From NCBI RefSeq assembly GCF_032854445.1, contig NC_088303.1, forward strand, positions 29,181,265-29,245,264: 64,000 nt of DNA. The letters are read 5' to 3'. The notes under the pieces were generated by a model, which saw only the letters and a program-made list of their open reading frames with translations, made no database searches and had not been told where the DNA came from. Positions 61,031 through 64,000 of this stretch are shown here, in pieces. Numbering within the stretch: position 1 is the first letter of the stretch; each line of letters starts with the position of its first letter. This DNA comes from Liolophura sinensis (Eukaryota; Mollusca; Polyplacophora; Chitonida; Chitonidae). The position numbers and the translations under genes were made by a program.

Positions 61031-62365
61031 TATCCATTTATAATAACGTGTCGTCTTTGAACACATACCTTGATAAGTCGCAGTTTCCTAAATTAAAAAA
61101 ATAAAACGGTAAAAGCTGAACTCTGAGTCATCACTTTAGTGATGATGATATTTCATTGTGTGGACTTTATTGTGAGATTTTGTATCCTGTATGATTCTAC
61201 ACTTTCGACTTTTTAGATCAGACCTACATTCTGTTAGTGATGACTTAAGTAAGAAATAAAAACAGTGTTCTAGTAAGTAACTTAATGATTTAGGGGCCTA
61301 TAAATGTTGTAATTATTTTCTACATAGCCACACAGGGTCTTTTTGGGATAATGGATAATCCAAAAAATAATAATAAGCGTGTCTGTATGAATTATTAAAG
61401 TAGAGCAATAATATCGTCTTGAGTATTCAAAAGCTGATGAGAAGATCTCGTTCCCCAGTAAGCGTAAAAGTGTCACAGGAAAGCAATTTGTTCGACATGC
61501 CATGCCTACAATCCACGTGTAAAGCAACACAGGCTTCCATCATATTTGGGACTTCAAACTTGCTATTTTTAGTCACATGCTATAGAAACCAGAAACATCA
61601 TCAAATAAGCTATATAAGAACTGAAAAGTACTTCATCTCTATATCAAATTCGTATACAGAATTTGTAATAAATTTGTGAAACGGAACAACTTCCATTATG
61701 TTCACAACATTTAAACTAGCCATTTTAGTCCGTTGCAAAAGAATGCAGAAATTTGATCGAAATAGGCCTAGCTGTAGTTTTAACAGGAATTACAACTATA
61801 ATTCATGTCCATATGAACCCAAATAACAATTCTTTTTTCTGAAGCTGTTTGATTTGTGATAACGGACGGACTGACGAACGGAGGGACGCGCAGACAGACA
61901 TGACGACGTAATTCCATGGCCATAATGTGGGGATAGGATAAAGACGGCAAGACAAAACGGAAAGACGGCAAGACAAAACGGTACTCTAGACAAAGTTAAT
62001 GAATCTGTTAGAGTCGTGATATTGGGCCAATCCTAGCGACGCTGTGTGTTCACGTGACTTCAGGCGCAATGCCGCGAGATTCTCGTCTAAGGCACAATTG
62101 CTCAACATGTGGCACGTTGGTGACTACAAAAGAAAATATATAAATTATAATATATCAAACCGTCAAAAATAACAAGCAAGCTAAATTAAAATAGTTAAAC
62201 ATGTACAAAGGTTGCGCTTTGGTCTAAATAAGGCTGTTCTAATAAGGAGCTTAAGGGAAAGAAAACACTGAAATGAAGTATTTTTCGAATATAAGACCAT
62301 AAAACACTGTCCAAAAAAATAGCTCGATTCATTTTTTAAAAATTTTCCAGCAGAGTTAATTGCTT

Positions 62366-62590
62366 TCAAAACACCAGATTAACAGTGGTCTGTTGGGATC
62401 CAGAAGGTGTCAATGACGTCACATCTATATTTTTTTGCTTGCAATTATTTGTTTTAAGGTCCGTTAGAGCTATTGCATTCATAGCTCTGTACATAGTTTG
62501 AGCAGTATGAATCTCTAGCGGTCTTTGTGTGCTAAGTAGTAAAAAAGCCGTTTGTGGCATCACTGGTCCCAATATGGGCAGAGAATCCAA
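62366..62590 (-). other. Unassigned 74-codon open frame
   Basis: The frame reads TQRPLEIHTAQTMYRAMNAI in part and looks protein-like. It lies just 3' of the exon at 62752-62926 on the same strand, so it might be a further exon or a transposon remnant. I see no clear acceptor. Confidence 0.2.
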
Positions 62591-62751
62591 AATTTCGAAT
62601 GCATTTTACTAGGTTGAACAAAATTCGAAAAAAATCAATAAAACTATTTCAGTATTTAATGGTCTTTCATATCACATACACTTTATGTTAGTGTTTTCCT
62701 TTGCCTTTAGTCTGTGCTTGATGAACAGAGGACAGAAAACCTGCAGAATAC

Positions 62752-62926
62752 CTGACGACAGATGAGGCAGCGAGTACGTTTTCTGATCGCTGTAATTACT
62801 GTAAGGTGGCGGTGGATAAAACGCTTGTAGTGATCTTCCCATGACAGATAACTCTTGAGCGTGTCTCTGGTTCCACGGGATTGAAAGATGAACGTTTGAG
62901 CTTTGAGCAACTCCAGGGAAAGCCGT
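62752..62926 (-). CDS. Exon of an unrecognised gene (partial)
   Basis: The acceptor is TTTTTTTTCAG on the minus strand; the proposed donor is CGTCAG|GTATTC, moderate. Joined in phase 2 to the exon at 63637-63529 it encodes SLELLKAQTFIFQSRGTRD, then LSWEDHYKRFIHRHLTVITA and a basic end RKRTRCLICRQ. Without the donor the frame would run 15 more codons to a stop at 62707. I do not recognise the family; a basic, helical intracellular protein is my guess. Confidence 0.5.
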
Positions 62927-63154
62927 CTGAAAAAAAATTTGACAGTTATTTCCCTTGTTGGTCGCGTGGCTTTTCACGAACGCTTGTGAAATATATAATG
63001 TCATATGAAGAGAGTTTTAAATCTACCTATGTAATCTGCTCAAGGTGTAAAAAATTCAAATATCTAATTACACTCCATAAAATGTATTTTTGTAGACTCC
63101 AAAATGAGGGCGATACGTATGCAGAAAGACATTCTGTTCTTCAAATCTGTTCAG

Positions 63155-63345
63155 GGGCCTCCGTGTCGTAGTTGGTTAGCGCGTTAGCGCAGCGTAATAA
63201 CACAGGAGACTCTCACCAAAGCGGTCGTTGTGAGTTCAAGTCCAGCCCATTCTGGCTTTCTCTCCGGCCGTAAGTGGGAAGGTATGGCAACAACCTGTCC
63301 GGTTTCCCTCCCACCATTAACATTAATCAAATAAATAAATAAGTC
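63155..63345 (+). mobile_element. SINE with internal deletion
   Basis: The head 'ggggcctccgtgtcgtagtt' and 'gagttcaagtccagcccatt' are intact, but the body jumps from 'ggtatggcaacaacctg' to 'tccggtttccctcccaccat' and then to the tail 'taatcaaataaataaataag'. Confidence 0.9.
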
Positions 63346-63528
63346 AATTGGTTCATGCTAATGAAAAGGAAAATTAAAAGAATGCGGTTTTAGGTTAATT
63401 ACAGAAAGAGTGAAATCAACCAGTAGACTTATGGTCCTTTTTTTTAATAAAGGCATTATTTGATTTTATTCAATCAATAAACTCGATCGTAGTCAAATGT
63501 CACTTTAAGTCGTGACCCTCGATCATAC

Positions 63529-63637
63529 CTGAGAGTGAGCTCCATGTGTGAGGAATGATCCATGAACGACGAGAACCTTGAGTCCGATCTCACGTGAGAT
63601 CCAACCGACGACGCATCTGTATCACGTGACAAGGTAT
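63529..63637 (-). CDS. Exon of an unrecognised gene (partial), 5' of the exon at 62752
   Basis: The acceptor CGTTTATTTGCAG and donor CTCTCAG|GTATGA flank a 109-nt exon, phase 1 to phase 2. It encodes TLSRDTDASSVGSHVRSDSR, then FSSFMDHSSHMELTL, rich in Ser and charged residues and likely disordered. The phase matches the exon at 62926-62752. Upstream exons would lie beyond the window end at 64000. Confidence 0.5.
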
Positions 63638-64000
63638 CTGCAAATAAACGAAACACAAGAATTGAAACTGACCATAGCTTAATTCACATGTTCCACTTTT
63701 CTTCCAAAATTCCCTAGACTGATTTTTGGTAATTTTTTTTTTCTAATTTGAGTCGTATCAATAAATGGAGTCAGAACAGCATGACACCAACAGTGATAAA
63801 TAATTAGGCGTGTAGTAACTTAGTAAAACGTTCTTCACTGAATGAGGCTTCATTATGCTCGCTCGCGACAATAATTCGTGAATTCACGAATGAACTGTGT
63901 TCTCAGACAAATTCATTGCTTGCCGAATTAAATATTTGTCCATAAAGTAGTTCTTCTCACGAAATAGTTCTGTCTTGTAAATAACAATGTAAGAAGTGAC

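Larger units (their letters stand above)
58080..62350. other. Gene-poor region
   Basis: No supportable gene. It holds a G-rich tract (58905-58940), an SINE-B element (60720-61030), a MITE-like right end near 60490-60510 ('aactggcccctgg') and short frames without support. Confidence 0.5.

Overview
The window looks like nuclear DNA of a marine lophotrochozoan, most likely a mollusc. The evidence is long AT-rich intergenic stretches, split genes with GT-AG introns, TATA boxes about 30 bp before predicted transcript starts, AATAAA signals, many minisatellites, and numerous copies of a tRNA-derived SINE (head like 'TGGCTCAGTTGGTTAGCGCGC', tail like 'CCAATCAAATAAATAAAT'). I recall similar tails from mollusc genomes but could not search, so the phylum is an inference.

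Layout. (1) 1-3.8 kb is intergenic. (2) 3.8-27.2 kb, + strand, holds one apparently complete 14-exon gene. It has a TATA box at 3814, ATG at 3987, stop at 27010 and AATAAA at 27185. It encodes a predicted secreted protein of 518 residues: signal peptide, Lys/Glu-rich linker, CAP (SCP/CRISP/PR-1) domain, EGF-like domain, ShKT domain, then two tandem copies of a module made of a ~39-residue linker exon and a ShKT exon. All junction phases fit, and exons 8-13 are symmetric phase 1-1, the classical signature of exon shuffling. (3) 27.2-30.2 kb is intergenic with SINE and MITE remnants. (4) 30.3-33.5 kb, - strand, holds a two-exon gene for a divergent 143-residue profilin-like protein with its own TATA box. 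(5) 33.5-62.7 kb is gene-poor, with repeats, SINEs, one isolated exon candidate (56929-57109, +) and no confident gene. (6) 62.7-63.7 kb, - strand, has two phase-compatible exons of an unrecognised gene whose 5' part lies beyond the window.

The most striking feature is the intron content of the CAP gene. Most of its large introns carry minisatellites with units of 21 to 74 bp. Several arrays carry a splice-donor-like motif in every unit. In intron 12 the 67-bp unit contains a copy of the 3' end of exon 12 plus its donor, so about ten intronic units show CAG|GTAAGT. That sequence is both a possible acceptor and a possible donor, as at recursive splice sites. In intron 8 the 45-bp unit similarly repeats the exon 8 donor. 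These arrays could affect splicing of the cysteine-rich C-terminal modules.

All gene models come from reading splice signals, phases and domain motifs by eye, without alignment or transcript data.
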